Source of the DNA: Chitinophagales bacterium
GTDB taxonomy: Bacteria > Bacteroidota > Bacteroidia > Chitinophagales > Saprospiraceae
DNA length: 64,000 bases
Reading direction: 5' to 3'
Assembly: GCA_013299105.1 (NCBI GenBank)
Contig: JAAFJY010000003.1
Span: forward strand, 124,001 to 188,000
Position 1 is the first letter of the stretch. The number at the start of each line of letters is the position of its first letter. Shown in pieces: positions 8,967-18,265 of this stretch. The notes under the pieces are model-generated. The model was not told the origin of the DNA. It searched no databases and saw only the letters and a list, made by a program, of their open reading frames with translations. Both the position numbers and the translations under genes were made by a program.

Positions 8967-10013
8967 ATGGACTTTGTACCTTCTGAAAAACATTGTCGGA
9001 ATTGCAACCAAGTCATGCCAATCAAGGCCAAGTATTGCCTTGACTGTGGTCAAAAATATACAACAGGGAAGGTTTCCTTGTGGCAGTTTATTGTAGACCT
9101 CAGTGATGCTATTTTTGACATTGACTCTAAGACGATTCGCAGCATCAAAGGGCTTTTTATTCCAGGTAGGCTCACCACTGAGTATTTCAAGGGCCGCCAT
9201 GTTGACTTTGTAAAACCCCTTCGCTTGTTTATTTTTTGGGGGATCGTGGCTTTCGCACTTTTGGCTTACCGCAGCGAAAAATTCTTCAACCTACCAAGTG
9301 CGCAAAAAAGCATTGATGCTGCTTATTCCCTTCGTTACAATGCACATCTTGATACGGTAAGTGCGCAATTGCGTAAGGAGATGCGCTGGAACCGCAACAA
9401 TGATAGGCTCCTCGACAGCATTTTTGCCAGAATGAGTGTCAATACGTTAGATTCTTTTGAGTTAGGTTATTTTAACCTGACTAAATCGGGAGATCCTTTT
9501 GAGCCCCTTAAATTATCAACGGCCAATGTTTACCTCGATGACCCCGACAAAGTACTTGATCAGTTGGGGATCAATGATTTTAGTTCCCGATTTCAGCTCA
9601 AGCAAATCATCCGCATGACCCGGGATCCAGACAACTTTATCCAATTCATCATTGGCAAGTTGACCTGGATGGTATTATTGACGCTGGTGATGTTTGCCTT
9701 GGTTTTGAAAATCATCTACATCCGCAACAAACGATATTATGTGGAGCACCTGGTTTTTTCATTGCATTGCCACACTTTTTTATTGGTCATGGCAGCACTT
9801 GGCTTGCTCATTTACGACAATGTAAGCCCTGCTTGGGTGCTAAGTCTCACTCAAATAGCCATCATTCTTTACTTTTTTCTGGCGATGAAAGGATATTATG
9901 GGCAGTCTTGGGGGAAAACTTTGGCAAAAATGATCATCCTCTTCTTTTCATACATCTTTATGGCCAGCATGGCGCTGGTCATCACTTTATTCATTGGAGC
10001 TCTGCTATTTTGA
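8967..10013 (+). CDS. DUF3667-type zinc-ribbon membrane protein
   Basis: 348 residues from the ATG at 8967 (an upstream in-frame TTG at 8943 would add eight residues; the ATG places the zinc ribbon right at the N-terminus as is usual). Two CxxC pairs (HCRNCNQ and YCLDCGQ) form a zinc ribbon in the first 25 residues, followed by a conserved amphipathic segment (GLFIPGRLTTEYFKGRHVDFVKPLRL) split here by function, then a membrane helix, a soluble loop of about 130 residues and three or four further helices. This matches the DUF3667 family common in Bacteroidota. Its function is not known. Probably single-gene, upstream of gatB by 50 bp. Confidence 0.82.
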   Translation: MDFVPSEKHCRNCNQVMPIKAKYCLDCGQKYTTGKVSLWQFIVDLSDAIFDIDSKTIRSIKGLFIPGRLTTEYFKGRHVDFVKPLRLFIFWGIVAFALLAYRSEKFFNLPSAQKSIDAAYSLRYNAHLDTVSAQLRKEMRWNRNNDRLLDSIFARMSVNTLDSFELGYFNLTKSGDPFEPLKLSTANVYLDDPDKVLDQLGINDFSSRFQLKQIIRMTRDPDNFIQFIIGKLTWMVLLTLVMFALVLKIIYIRNKRYYVEHLVFSLHCHTFLLVMAALGLLIYDNVSPAWVLSLTQIAIILYFFLAMKGYYGQSWGKTLAKMIILFFSYIFMASMALVITLFIGALLF

Positions 10014-10062
10014 GAAAAGCTAAGATTCCACTACCTTCGCGGCCGATCAATACCCAAGCAAA

Positions 10063-11496
10063 ATGGCATATGAAACCGTAATTGGCCTCGAAGTACACGT
10101 ACAGTTGAATACCCACAGCAAGGCTTTTTGTGCCGATGACACCAGTTTTGGCGGGGAACCCAACACCCAGGTAAGTGTGGTGTCACTAGGGCACCCCGGC
10201 ACCTTACCCAAGGCCAATGGACAACAAATCGCTTTGGCCACTCGTTTGGGGCTAGCTTTGGGTTGCAAAATCAATCAACGGACAACATTTGACCGTAAAA
10301 ACTACTTCTACGCCGATTTACCAAAAGGATATCAAATCACCCAAGACCAGCGCCCCATTTGCGTGGGGGGGGACTTGGACATCAAAATGGGCGATGCCTG
10401 GAAGTCCATCCGCATCCACCATATCCACATGGAAGAGGATGCTGGTAAGTCGATCCATACCCTGGCCCCCAAACATTCCTTCATCGACCTCAACCGGGCA
10501 GGTACTCCTCTGCTTGAAATCGTGACCGAGCCCGACCTGCGCTCAGGTGAAGAAGTTGATGCTTTTATGACCGCCATGCGCCAACTGGTACGCTATTTGG
10601 AAGTATCGGATGGCAACATGGAACAAGGCTCTCTGCGCTGCGATGTCAACATCTCGGTGCGCCCTCATGGACAAACCTCTTATAACGACCGCTGCGAAGT
10701 AAAAAATGTCAACTCCATGAAGTTTGCCCGCCAGGCCATCGACTACGAGGTGAAAAGGCAAATCAAAATCATGGAAAACGGTGGAAAGGTGAAGCAACAA
10801 ACCCTCAATTTTGACCCCAACACGGGCGTTACCTCCCCTTTGCGCGAAAAAGAAGACGCCCACGACTACCGCTACTTCCCGGAGCCGGATCTGCCGCCAG
10901 TGGTTTTATCGGATGCGTATTTGAACAATACTAACCAGGCATTGCCCCAACTGCCCAAAGCGGCTTACAATGAACTTACTCAAAAATACCAACTCTCGGA
11001 CTACGACGCCAGCATCTTGGTCGAAGACCGCGAAACCTTGTTGTATTTCCAAGGCTTGATTCAACATACCAGCAATTACAAAGCCGCAGCCAACTTGATC
11101 ATTAACCGCCTTTTGCCCTGGAAACAGGAAAACAAGAGCACCCTGAGCACTTTTCCAGTGCCAAGTACAAGTTTAGCAGCCCTTATTGCCCTGGTGGAAG
11201 AGGGCAAAGTAAACAGTACCGCTGCTTATCAAAACATTTTGAATGCCTTGATCACCAAGCCTGACCAAGCCCCCTTGGCCCTAGCCCAGGAAATGAACCT
11301 GATCCAAAGTGCCGACAGCGACTTCCTGAGCGATTTGGCGAAAGAAGTAATCGCACAGTTTCCTGATAAAGTAAAAGAATACCAAAAAGGCAAAAAAGGC
11401 CTGATTGGCTTCTTCATGGGTGAATTGATGAAAAAATCCAAGGGTAAGGCTGATCCAAAGGCCTCGACTGAGATTTTACAGCAGCTTCTGAAATAG
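10063..11496 (+). CDS. gatB: aspartyl/glutamyl-tRNA amidotransferase subunit B
   Basis: 477 residues, normal length for GatB. It is the subunit of the GatCAB amidotransferase that binds misacylated Glu-tRNA(Gln) or Asp-tRNA(Asn) and phosphorylates the side chain before transamidation. The N-terminal GLEVHVQL motif, LEIVTEPDLRSG, the YRYFPEPDLPP block and the C-terminal YqeY-like tail domain (about 330-477) are all visible. gatA and gatC are not in the window, as is common in Bacteroidota. A TACCTTCG element about 30 bp upstream is a near match to the -7 promoter box. A bidirectional terminator follows immediately. Confidence 0.97.
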   Translation: MAYETVIGLEVHVQLNTHSKAFCADDTSFGGEPNTQVSVVSLGHPGTLPKANGQQIALATRLGLALGCKINQRTTFDRKNYFYADLPKGYQITQDQRPICVGGDLDIKMGDAWKSIRIHHIHMEEDAGKSIHTLAPKHSFIDLNRAGTPLLEIVTEPDLRSGEEVDAFMTAMRQLVRYLEVSDGNMEQGSLRCDVNISVRPHGQTSYNDRCEVKNVNSMKFARQAIDYEVKRQIKIMENGGKVKQQTLNFDPNTGVTSPLREKEDAHDYRYFPEPDLPPVVLSDAYLNNTNQALPQLPKAAYNELTQKYQLSDYDASILVEDRETLLYFQGLIQHTSNYKAAANLIINRLLPWKQENKSTLSTFPVPSTSLAALIALVEEGKVNSTAAYQNILNALITKPDQAPLALAQEMNLIQSADSDFLSDLAKEVIAQFPDKVKEYQKGKKGLIGFFMGELMKKSKGKADPKASTEILQQLLK

Positions 11497-11537
11497 AAAA
11501 ACGGCCAGCAAGGAAATAAATCCGGCTGGCCGTTTTT
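11497..11537. terminator. bidirectional intrinsic terminator
   Basis: AAAAACGGCCAGC (11497-11509) and GCTGGCCGTTTTT (11525-11537) form a perfect 13-bp stem with A and T tracts on either side. It serves gatB on the plus strand and the DUF2541-like gene on the minus strand, which end on either side. Confidence 0.92.
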
Positions 11538-11556
11538 ACATCAACTGCTTGGCAGA

Positions 11557-11958
11557 TCAATGCTTGCCAAAGACTGAAACCACAGCCTTGTTGTTGGCCG
11601 CATTTTTGGTGTCGTACCAGAATTCAATTTTTTCGATTAGGCGCTTGTTGCCTTTCAAGTCCACAATGCGGGTCATGCTATTGCGGTCAAATTCCTGTTT
11701 GAGTTCAATGTTTTGTTTGCCACCGTTTTCGAAGTGGATGGTGCAACGGTGCATATTCAGTTTTCCACCAGTGACTGTAAAGCGAATGGCATCAAAAGCG
11801 CCGTCGCGCCAGGTAACGTTGATCACATCTCGGTCCACGGAGTAGTTTACTTGGCGTTTGCCCAGAAATTCCCAGCGGCCCTGCGCGGTAGCAGTATTGC
11901 CGGACAACAAAAAGAAGAGACTAGCCAGGGTCAGCAGGGAAGCAAAATGCTTGTACAT
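11557..11958 (-). CDS. secreted DUF2541-like protein
   Basis: 133 residues. The N-terminus has a clear Sec signal peptide ending near TATAQG (about residues 1-26). The mature part, about 107 residues, reads as a small beta-sandwich with the pattern RDVINVTWRDGAFDAIRFTVTGG, resembling DUF2541 proteins (YaaI type) of unknown function. It is monocistronic: the upstream neighbour is 550 bp away in the other orientation, and it ends at the terminator shared with gatB. Family assignment is from memory of the motif and is moderate. Confidence 0.65.
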   Translation of the reverse strand: MYKHFASLLTLASLFFLLSGNTATAQGRWEFLGKRQVNYSVDRDVINVTWRDGAFDAIRFTVTGGKLNMHRCTIHFENGGKQNIELKQEFDRNSMTRIVDLKGNKRLIEKIEFWYDTKNAANNKAVVSVFGKH

Positions 11959-12512
11959 GGTGTAGGGATTTTAATGGCAGCTGGAGGAGTGTAGCGTTTT
12001 GATTTTTCCTCAAACTTGCCTTGTGAATTAGAATATGAGATACCCAAGGTGGGCATTTGTACATTCAGACTTGAAGATCGTATTTGCGTTTAATCCAAAA
12101 CTGGAGCTTAACGAAATTTTAACGACCCAGGGGAATTGAACCTCTTTTGGCTCCTTTTGTACATGTTTTATTGCTTTCAAAACTACGGGCAAACCCAGGG
12201 AGGATGATAACTCCAAAGGGTGATTTGTGCATCCAGCGCTTTAAAAATTCGTCGATTTTTTGAAAAAAAACTGCTTCAAAGGAACTTTACAGCACTAAAA
12301 AAGTGTTCTATCTATGATCAAACGGTATTTAATTTATGGTATTCGGTCATGTGATTCATTCTAGCCTTACTATTTTTAGTTTTCCCCATCTTTCAGGGTT
12401 TACATTTTTTTGAACCGATAATCGCACACCATCCACTCAAGATTGCCCATTTTTTCGCATTCCAACTGGAGTGTTCGAGGCTGTGTTAATGGCCTCCACT
12501 AAACATACTTTG
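11959..12512. other. intergenic region, no gene seen
   Basis: About 550 bp between divergent genes; AT-rich, with no convincing open frame, repeat or hairpin noticed. Confidence 0.5.
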
Positions 12513-12938
12513 ATGAAAACGCTTTATTACTCCGGTTCGGATGGCATCTTGCATGCCTACGATTACGAGACGGACCAGCTGGTATGGCGGTACGCCTTGA
12601 AGCGGCACTCAATTCAGCGAGATGCCGAAGGGGAAGTGTTTTCACTGCTTTGGGATGAGCGGGTTTATTGCCTGTGGGATGGCATCACTTATGCCCTTGA
12701 TGCGCAAACGGGCCAGTTAATCTGGATGCAATACCTGCGCCAACATGGCTTGAAACCCTTGTTGGGCCACAGTGGAAATTTCACTTTTTCCAATGGCTTT
12801 TTTGTAGCCGCCTGGCACGACCGCCTTTTTATCCTGGATGCTTGGACGGGGAAAATGTTGAGACAACGTCGGATTCAGTATTCGTTTCGTACTGATTTAG
12901 AAATTGCGCTAGAGGAGCCTTTGCCTAGGGTGGGGTAG
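12513..12938 (+). CDS. small PQQ-like beta-propeller fragment protein
   Basis: 141 residues from the ATG at 12513; an in-frame ATG at 12489 would add eight. It contains three short repeats typical of PQQ/PQQ_2 propeller blades (ILHAYDYETDQLVWRY, TYALDAQTGQLIWMQ, LFILDAWTGKMLRQR). A full propeller needs six to eight blades, so this is either a stand-alone half-propeller that oligomerises or a fragment. No signal peptide. A gap separates it from neighbours. Fold recognition is reasonable; function unknown. Confidence 0.6.
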   Translation: MKTLYYSGSDGILHAYDYETDQLVWRYALKRHSIQRDAEGEVFSLLWDERVYCLWDGITYALDAQTGQLIWMQYLRQHGLKPLLGHSGNFTFSNGFFVAAWHDRLFILDAWTGKMLRQRRIQYSFRTDLEIALEEPLPRVG

Positions 12939-13168
12939 GGGAAGCAGTTGAAAAGATCGAATAATATTCACTTTTAGTAAGGCGATATTGGGGTCGGTTT
13001 TGGACCTGAGCACGATTTCAAAATTAACTTTATTGCTGATTATTAGTGATTTGTAGTATTGTAACAGTTTAAATTCTCCCAAAAATAAAGGGGACAAAAC
13101 CTGTTTTTTGTCCTTTCAGGGGGAGAAAATCTTATTGATCTTGGGCGCAAATCAACGTCTTCTGATCC

Positions 13169-14071
13169 ATGCCTAACGATTACGATAAGATTTTCAAGGA
13201 GAACCTTGACCCGCTTTTGTTGCCCTTGGTAAAACGGCTTTTGGTACTTGTTCCCCCGAAACTGGAGCCGATTGATGCCAAAATTCAAGTTACGCCCGAA
13301 ATCGAAATGGATGCCATCCGCAGGGTAGTGCATGATGATCCACGATTGGATTATGGTTTGCAGATTGAGTTTCATGTCAAAAACGAAGACCTCCGAAAAC
13401 GCAATTTCCTGCACTACGCGATGTTCCATCACAAAACGGGCCTCCCGTTGCGGCAGATTGTCATCTACGTGGGGAGCGATAAGGCTACCCTGATACGCCT
13501 GAATCGCTTGAAACTTATCGGGCACAAATCTATGTTTGAGGTCATTGTCATTCAAGATTTTCCAGCGGAGCATTTCTTGAATTCCGACACCCCCGAAGAA
13601 ATTCTTTTTGCGATCTTGGGCGACTATGGAGTCTATTCAACCGATGAGATAGTCAAACAAATTTTAGGTCGCCTGAAAAAGCTTTTGGGAGGCAAAAATC
13701 AACTCAGAAAGTTTCAAAAACAATTGCTAACTTTAGCACGTTTACGCAGTGCAGAGCTCATTGTTAAAAATCAAATTCAAGCCATGTCTTTTGATTATGA
13801 TGTAAAATCTGATGGCCTTTATTTAGAAGGTCTTGCGGAAGGCCGCGAAGAAGGCCGCGAAGAGGGTATTGAGCTATCAATCCGCCATTTTGTCAACAAT
13901 CTTTGGGATTTTCGTGAATCTTCTTTTCATAAAATTGCCTTGCTCACTGGCTTGAATGAGGACCAGGTGCAAGCCATTGTAAAAGATATCCTGCAAAACG
14001 AAGGCCAGACGGAGGAAGAAGCTTTGGCTATAATTGAACAACACAAACTTGAATTCCCTAGCGAGGAGTAG
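13169..14071 (+). CDS. Rpn/YhgA-like PD-(D/E)XK family protein
   Basis: 300 residues. The N-terminal two-thirds resembles the Rpn (recombination-promoting nuclease)/putative transposase group: MPNDYDKIFKENL start, RLDYGLQIEFHVKNED containing a possible D...E(x)H core, then LRQIVIYVG. The C-terminal third is charged and has the duplicated EGREEG motif that is typical of this family (residues about 220-230), followed by a helical tail. Such genes are multicopy in Bacteroidota and behave as accessory genes; nuclease activity is inferred, since I do not see a canonical E-x-K with lysine. Ends before a bidirectional terminator. Confidence 0.7.
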   Translation: MPNDYDKIFKENLDPLLLPLVKRLLVLVPPKLEPIDAKIQVTPEIEMDAIRRVVHDDPRLDYGLQIEFHVKNEDLRKRNFLHYAMFHHKTGLPLRQIVIYVGSDKATLIRLNRLKLIGHKSMFEVIVIQDFPAEHFLNSDTPEEILFAILGDYGVYSTDEIVKQILGRLKKLLGGKNQLRKFQKQLLTLARLRSAELIVKNQIQAMSFDYDVKSDGLYLEGLAEGREEGREEGIELSIRHFVNNLWDFRESSFHKIALLTGLNEDQVQAIVKDILQNEGQTEEEALAIIEQHKLEFPSEE

Positions 14072-14120
14072 GAGAAATTGGGTCGATTAATGGCAAACGA
14101 ATAACTGAATAGACCAACAA

Positions 14121-14158
14121 AAAAAGCCTGAACCACAGTAAAGTGGTTCAGGCTTTTT
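14121..14158. terminator. bidirectional intrinsic terminator
   Basis: AAAAAGCCTGAACCAC (14121-14136) pairs perfectly with GTGGTTCAGGCTTTTT (14143-14158), 16-bp stem with a 6-nt loop, between the convergent Rpn-like and aminotransferase genes. Confidence 0.93.
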
Positions 14159-14180
14159 GACTGGTCGGAATAGATAACTT

Positions 14181-15392
14181 TTACTTCAGCTTCGCCAAAA
14201 CCTCGCCAATGCGGGCCACTGCTGCACGCAAGTCCTCTTCAGAAGCTGCATAAGACAAACGGAAGCACTTGTCTGCACCAAAGGCCGCGCCTGAAACGAC
14301 CGCCACATGCGCTTTGGTCATCAGGTAATCACAAAAGTCATTGGCATCGTGGATGGTCGTTTCGCCGTCGCTTTTGCCAAAATAAGCACTCACATCGGGG
14401 AAAATGTAGAAGGCCCCCTGTGGCTTGTTGGTCTTGATGCCGGGGATTTTGCTCAACAGTTCGATCACCATGTCGCGGCGCTTCAAGAAAGCATCGCGCA
14501 TTTCGTAAGTTGGCGTCATGTCGGCCAAAAGGGCATAAGCTGCAGCTTTTTGGCTGAAAGAATTGGCCCCGGAAGTCATTTGGCCCTGGATTTTGCCACA
14601 AGCATCGGCCAACCACTGCGGACCACCGATGTAACCCAAGCGCCAGCCCGTCATCGCATAACCTTTGGCGAAGCCATTCACGGTGATGGTGCGGTCTCTT
14701 ACATTGTCAAAAGCGCCGATGCTGACGTGCTTTTCGCCAAAATTGATGTATTCGTAAATTTCATCCGAAACGATGAAAATGTTCTCGTGTTGGGCTACCA
14801 CGTCGGCAATGGCCTTGAGTTCATCCTTACTGTACACCATGCCAGTGGGGTTGGATGGCGAGGAGAACAAAACGGCTTTGGTGCGATCGGTGATGGCAGC
14901 TGCGATTTCGCTGGCGGGCACTTTGTAGTCCTGTTCGATGTCCGATTTCAGGATCACAGGCACCCCTTCGGCCAATTTTACGATTTCAGAATACGATACC
15001 CAGTAAGGTGCGAGGATGATCACCTCATCGCCCGGATCGAGCAGGGAGAAAAAGATATTGGTCAGGGATTGCTTCGCCCCATTGGACACTACGATCTGGT
15101 TGATGTTGAAATCCAGGTCGTTGTCGCGCTTGAATTTCACCTTAATGGCCTCGCGCAGTTCCACCGTACCAGGTACCGGGGTGTATTTGGTATGCCCTTC
15201 ATCGAGTGCTTTTTTGGCAGCTTCTTTGATGTGCACCGGGGTGTCAAAATCGGGTTCCCCCAGGCTGAGGTTGATCACGTTGAAACCCTTGGCTTTGAGC
15301 TCGCGAGCCATTGCTGCCATTTTCAAGGTTTCGGATTCTGCCATTTGCAGCACCCTTTGCGAGAGTGGAGAGGCCATAACTTCAGTTGACAT
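14181..15392 (-). CDS. aspartate aminotransferase-type PLP enzyme (class I)
   Basis: 403 residues from the ATG at 15392; 27 further in-frame codons upstream read like non-coding leader (phenylalanine and arginine rich), so I use the internal start. Fold-type I aminotransferase motifs are all present: LSLGEPDFDTP near the N-terminus, SNPTGMVYS, VSDEIYEYI, and the PLP-lysine segment NGFAKGYAMTGWRLGYIGG. Predicted reaction: transamination between aspartate (or another amino acid) and 2-oxoglutarate in the cytosol. It is monocistronic, with a strong shared terminator 22 bp beyond its stop. Exact substrate cannot be fixed from sequence; a prephenate-using paralogue is possible. Confidence 0.9.
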   Translation of the reverse strand: MSTEVMASPLSQRVLQMAESETLKMAAMARELKAKGFNVINLSLGEPDFDTPVHIKEAAKKALDEGHTKYTPVPGTVELREAIKVKFKRDNDLDFNINQIVVSNGAKQSLTNIFFSLLDPGDEVIILAPYWVSYSEIVKLAEGVPVILKSDIEQDYKVPASEIAAAITDRTKAVLFSSPSNPTGMVYSKDELKAIADVVAQHENIFIVSDEIYEYINFGEKHVSIGAFDNVRDRTITVNGFAKGYAMTGWRLGYIGGPQWLADACGKIQGQMTSGANSFSQKAAAYALLADMTPTYEMRDAFLKRRDMVIELLSKIPGIKTNKPQGAFYIFPDVSAYFGKSDGETTIHDANDFCDYLMTKAHVAVVSGAAFGADKCFRLSYAASEEDLRAAVARIGEVLAKLK

Positions 15393-15762
15393 GTTTTTGT
15401 GTTTTGCTTGGCGAAAGAAAAAAGACCTGGATAGGAACGGGTCAAAATTAGGTCTATTTGTGAAAAAGGACAAAAAAATCGCTACGAAAGATGCCCCTTG
15501 TTAGAATTTGGACAAGCTTCAGCGGCCCGTGATATTCCTAACGGATGAATTTGTTACCAAGCTTCGGGAAACTTTGCCCTTAAATCGGAAGCCCCAAAGC
15601 CCCGTTCTGTCATCTATTCCAATCACAGGGGGCATTCAGATTTTCAGTGCCAGATTTTGAACATCCGCCCACCTGCAACGTTTTTCAAGTTAATCACTAT
15701 CTTGTCCGCGTTTTTAGTGAAAAGCTCAAATTATAGGAGGTGCATCTATGCGATTCAAGCTC

Positions 15763-15852
15763 AACGCGTGTAAACGTCATGCTGGAAATCCGTGAAAATC
15801 CGCATCATCCGTGTCATCCGTGTTCCAAAAATAGCCTCGCGCAGCGAGGCAT
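15763..15852 (-). repeat. hairpin/CACGGATGA element, copy A
   Basis: Reading on the minus strand: GCCTCGCTGCGCGAGGC palindrome, then GGAACACGGATGACACGGATG, a GATTTTCACGGATT stretch and CCAGCATGACG end. Same order of parts as copies at 20375, 20571, 20875, 45251, 45601, 53079 and 56395. Confidence 0.85.
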
Positions 15853-15967
15853 GGTCTCGTAAAATGACAAATAATACTGTGGCTTTTTACCTAGCCAAAT
15901 GACCAAGTTAGGGGGAAACAAAAAACAAGATGCCCAATCAACTGTGCTTAGACTTCATCTAGCGTGA

Positions 15968-16003
15968 CTCTTTTCAACATTTCAACCCTTCAACATTTCA
16001 ACT
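15968..16003 (+). repeat. TTCAACATTTCAACCC array
   Basis: CTCTTTTCAACATTTCAACC then CTTCAACATTTCAACT; an 8-9-bp periodic array ending 78 bp before the carboxylase start. Confidence 0.8.
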
Positions 16004-16081
16004 AAGGGAGGGTTTTGATGAAACCAAGAACTTACACTTTGGGTATATTTTTTTAAACACTCCCTTATCACCTTCACCTAC

Positions 16082-17623
16082 ATGCAAGACAAACTCGCCC
16101 AACTTGAACAAAAAATCGCCGAAGCCCAACTAGGCGGCGGCCAAAAACGCATTGACGACCAGCACCGCAAGGGCAAACTCAGCGCCCGCGAGCGCCTGCA
16201 CCTGCTGCTCGATCCAGGCTCCTTTGAAGAAATTGGCATGTTTGTCACCCACCGCAGCCACGATTTTGGCATGCAAAAACAGCTTTTTGAAGGCGATGGG
16301 GTAGTGACTGGATATGGCAGCATCGACGGGCGACTGGTCTATGTTTTTTCGCAGGATTTTACGGTTTTTGGCGGCTCCTTGTCGGAAGCCCACGCCGAAA
16401 AAATCTGCAAGGTCATGGACCTGGCCATGAAAAATGGCGCTCCGGTCATCGGCCTCAACGACTCAGGTGGAGCCCGCATCCAGGAAGGGGTGGCTTCATT
16501 GGGCGGTTATGCCGATATTTTTCACCGCAACGTGATGGCTTCCGGGGTGATCCCCCAAATTTCGGCCATTATGGGCCCTTGTGCGGGCGGCGCGGTGTAT
16601 TCGCCTGCCATTACCGACTTTATTTTGATGGTGGAAAACACCTCCTACATGTTCGTCACTGGCCCCAACGTGGTCAAAACCGTGACCAACGAGGAGGTCA
16701 GCTCCGAAGAATTGGGCGGGGCCAGCACCCACGCGGGCAAGTCGGGCGTAACCCACCTCACCGCAGTCAACGACTTGGAAGCGTTGCAGAAAATCCGCCG
16801 TTTGTTGAGTTACATGCCACAAAATTGTGAGGAAAAACCCGCCTCCTTGCCCTTTGCCCTTGGCGAAGAATGGCGCGAAAACCTGCTCAACATCGTGCCC
16901 GAAAACCCCAACCAGCCCTACGACATGCGCGACATCATCAATGGCTTGGTGGACGCGGACTCTTTCTTGGAAGTACACGAAAATTTTGCCGAAAACATCG
17001 TGGTCGGCTTTGCGCGCTTGGGTGGCCGCAGCATCGGCATCGTAGGCAACCAACCGCTGAGTCTGGCCGGCGTTTTGGATGTGAACAGCTCGCGCAAAGG
17101 GGCTCGTTTCGTGCGTTTTTGCGACAGCTTCAACATCCCACTGCTCGTTTTGGTGGACGTACCTGGCTTTTTGCCCGGTACCGACCAAGAATGGAACGGC
17201 ATCATCGTAAACGGAGCCAAGTTGCTCTACGCCTTCAGCGAAGCTACCGTGCCGCGCATCACGGTGATCACCCGCAAAGCATACGGCGGGGCTTACGACG
17301 TGATGAACTCCAAGCACATCGGTGCCGACTTGAATTTCGCCTGGCCTAGCGCCGAAATTGCGGTGATGGGGGCCAAAGGAGCCTCAGAAATCATTTTTCG
17401 CAAAGAAATCAGCGAGGCAGCCGACCCGGCGGCCATGCTTTTGCAAAAAGAAAAAGAATACCAGGAAGCCTTCGCCCACCCTTACCAGGCTGCCAAACGC
17501 GGCTACGTGGACGAAGTGATCGATCCTCGCGAAACCCGCCGCAAACTGATCAAGGGTTTCGCATCTTTGGAAAACAAGGTTTCACATTTACCCAAAAAGA
17601 AACATGGCAACATCCCATTATAA
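16082..17623 (+). CDS. acyl-CoA carboxylase, carboxyltransferase (beta) subunit
   Basis: 513 residues, the usual length of propionyl-CoA carboxylase beta and related carboxyltransferases. It transfers carboxyl groups from carboxybiotin to an acyl-CoA. N- and C-lobe crotonase-like folds are visible: [13 protein letters not shown] and [12 protein letters not shown] in the N lobe, [17 protein letters not shown], the [15 protein letters not shown] block and [10 protein letters not shown] in the C lobe. No biotin carboxylase or biotin carrier gene is adjacent, so the substrate (acetyl, propionyl or methylmalonyl-decarboxylase type) is not resolved. Its last 20 bp overlap the start of the EVE gene, which suggests co-expression. 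Confidence 0.94.
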   Translation: MQDKLAQLEQKIAEAQLGGGQKRIDDQHRKGKLSARERLHLLLDPGSFEEIGMFVTHRSHDFGMQKQLFEGDGVVTGYGSIDGRLVYVFSQDFTVFGGSLSEAHAEKICKVMDLAMKNGAPVIGLNDSGGARIQEGVASLGGYADIFHRNVMASGVIPQISAIMGPCAGGAVYSPAITDFILMVENTSYMFVTGPNVVKTVTNEEVSSEELGGASTHAGKSGVTHLTAVNDLEALQKIRRLLSYMPQNCEEKPASLPFALGEEWRENLLNIVPENPNQPYDMRDIINGLVDADSFLEVHENFAENIVVGFARLGGRSIGIVGNQPLSLAGVLDVNSSRKGARFVRFCDSFNIPLLVLVDVPGFLPGTDQEWNGIIVNGAKLLYAFSEATVPRITVITRKAYGGAYDVMNSKHIGADLNFAWPSAEIAVMGAKGASEIIFRKEISEAADPAAMLLQKEKEYQEAFAHPYQAAKRGYVDEVIDPRETRRKLIKGFASLENKVSHLPKKKHGNIPL

Positions 17624-18056
17624 ACTCCCGTCCGACGATACCAATACCTGGCTCATGAAGTCTGAGCCCGACGCTTACAGTTTTGACGAATTGGAAAAAA
17701 CGGGTCGTGGCATGTGGGATGGCGTGCGCAATTACGCCGCCCGCAACAACCTGCGGGCCATGCGCCGGGGCGACCAGGTGCTGTTTTACCACAGCAACAT
17801 CGGCATGGAAGTGGTCGGCATTTGCGAAGTCATCACCGAGCATTACCCCGATCCCACCGCCGAGTCTGGCGATTGGTCGGTGGTGGACGTAAAACCCCTG
17901 CTGCGCCTGCCCCAAACCGTAACCCTCAAAGCCATCAAGGCCACTCCCGAATTGGCCAACATCGCCTTGATCAAGCAAAGCCGCCTGTCGGTAATGCCCG
18001 TGCAAAGGGAGGAGTTTTTGAAGATTTTGGAAATGGCATTAATGGTTAATGGTTAG
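17604..18056 (+). CDS. EVE (PUA-like) domain protein
   Basis: 150 residues, a single EVE domain: [43 protein letters not shown] and [16 protein letters not shown] are the family hallmarks. EVE domains read modified bases in DNA or RNA; here there is no partner domain. The start overlaps the carboxylase by 20 bp in another frame; a start at the internal methionine 18 (WLMKSEP) is possible, but the family usually has a few residues before it. The last codons (LMVNG and stop) are supplied by a TTAATGG repeat array that covers the 3' end. Confidence 0.92.
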   Translation: MATSHYKLPSDDTNTWLMKSEPDAYSFDELEKTGRGMWDGVRNYAARNNLRAMRRGDQVLFYHSNIGMEVVGICEVITEHYPDPTAESGDWSVVDVKPLLRLPQTVTLKAIKATPELANIALIKQSRLSVMPVQREEFLKILEMALMVNG

Positions 18057-18083
18057 TTGTTAATGGTTAGTTGTTAATGGTTA
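18039..18083 (+). repeat. TTAATGGTTAGTTG array over a stop codon
   Basis: Degenerate array of TTAATGGTTA/TTAGTTG units; the EVE stop codon (18054-18056) falls within it. Confidence 0.85.
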
Positions 18084-18085
18084 TG

Positions 18086-18181
18086 GCGTGGTGGCGCTGT
18101 AAGTGCCTAATGTTGGTTGGTCAACGTCATTTTGGCATCATGCACCTCACAATAATCACAGCCATCACAGTTCAGACAAAA
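18086..18181 (-). repeat. GTGGCGCTGTAAGTGCC/CTGAACTGTGA element, copy 1
   Basis: Contains GTGGCGCTGTAAGTGCCTAA and, at the far end, the reverse complement of GTCTGAACTGTGATGGC; related to copies at 26407 and 27352 though rearranged. Confidence 0.6.
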
Positions 18182-18265
18182 AACTCCTGCTACAAATTCC
18201 CCCCCAGATGTTACATTTTCCCCATTTTTTCGTAAATTAGCCCATCTAAGCACCGCAACAACCCA

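Larger units (their letters stand above)
15474..16081. other. intergenic region with dispersed repeats
   Basis: About 600 bp between divergent aminotransferase and carboxylase genes. It contains one copy of the hairpin-plus-CACGGATGA element (15763-15852) and a TTCAACATTTCAA array just before the next start; otherwise nothing recognised. Confidence 0.6.

Noticed and set aside
14307-15389. 360-codon plus-strand frame opposite the aspartate aminotransferase
   Set aside because: The minus-strand protein is a clear PLP enzyme; the reverse frame has no motifs.
16496-17317. 273-codon minus-strand frame inside the acyl-CoA carboxylase gene
   Set aside because: The plus-strand frame has all carboxyltransferase motifs; the reverse frame is a histidine/valine-rich shadow typical of GC-rich third positions.
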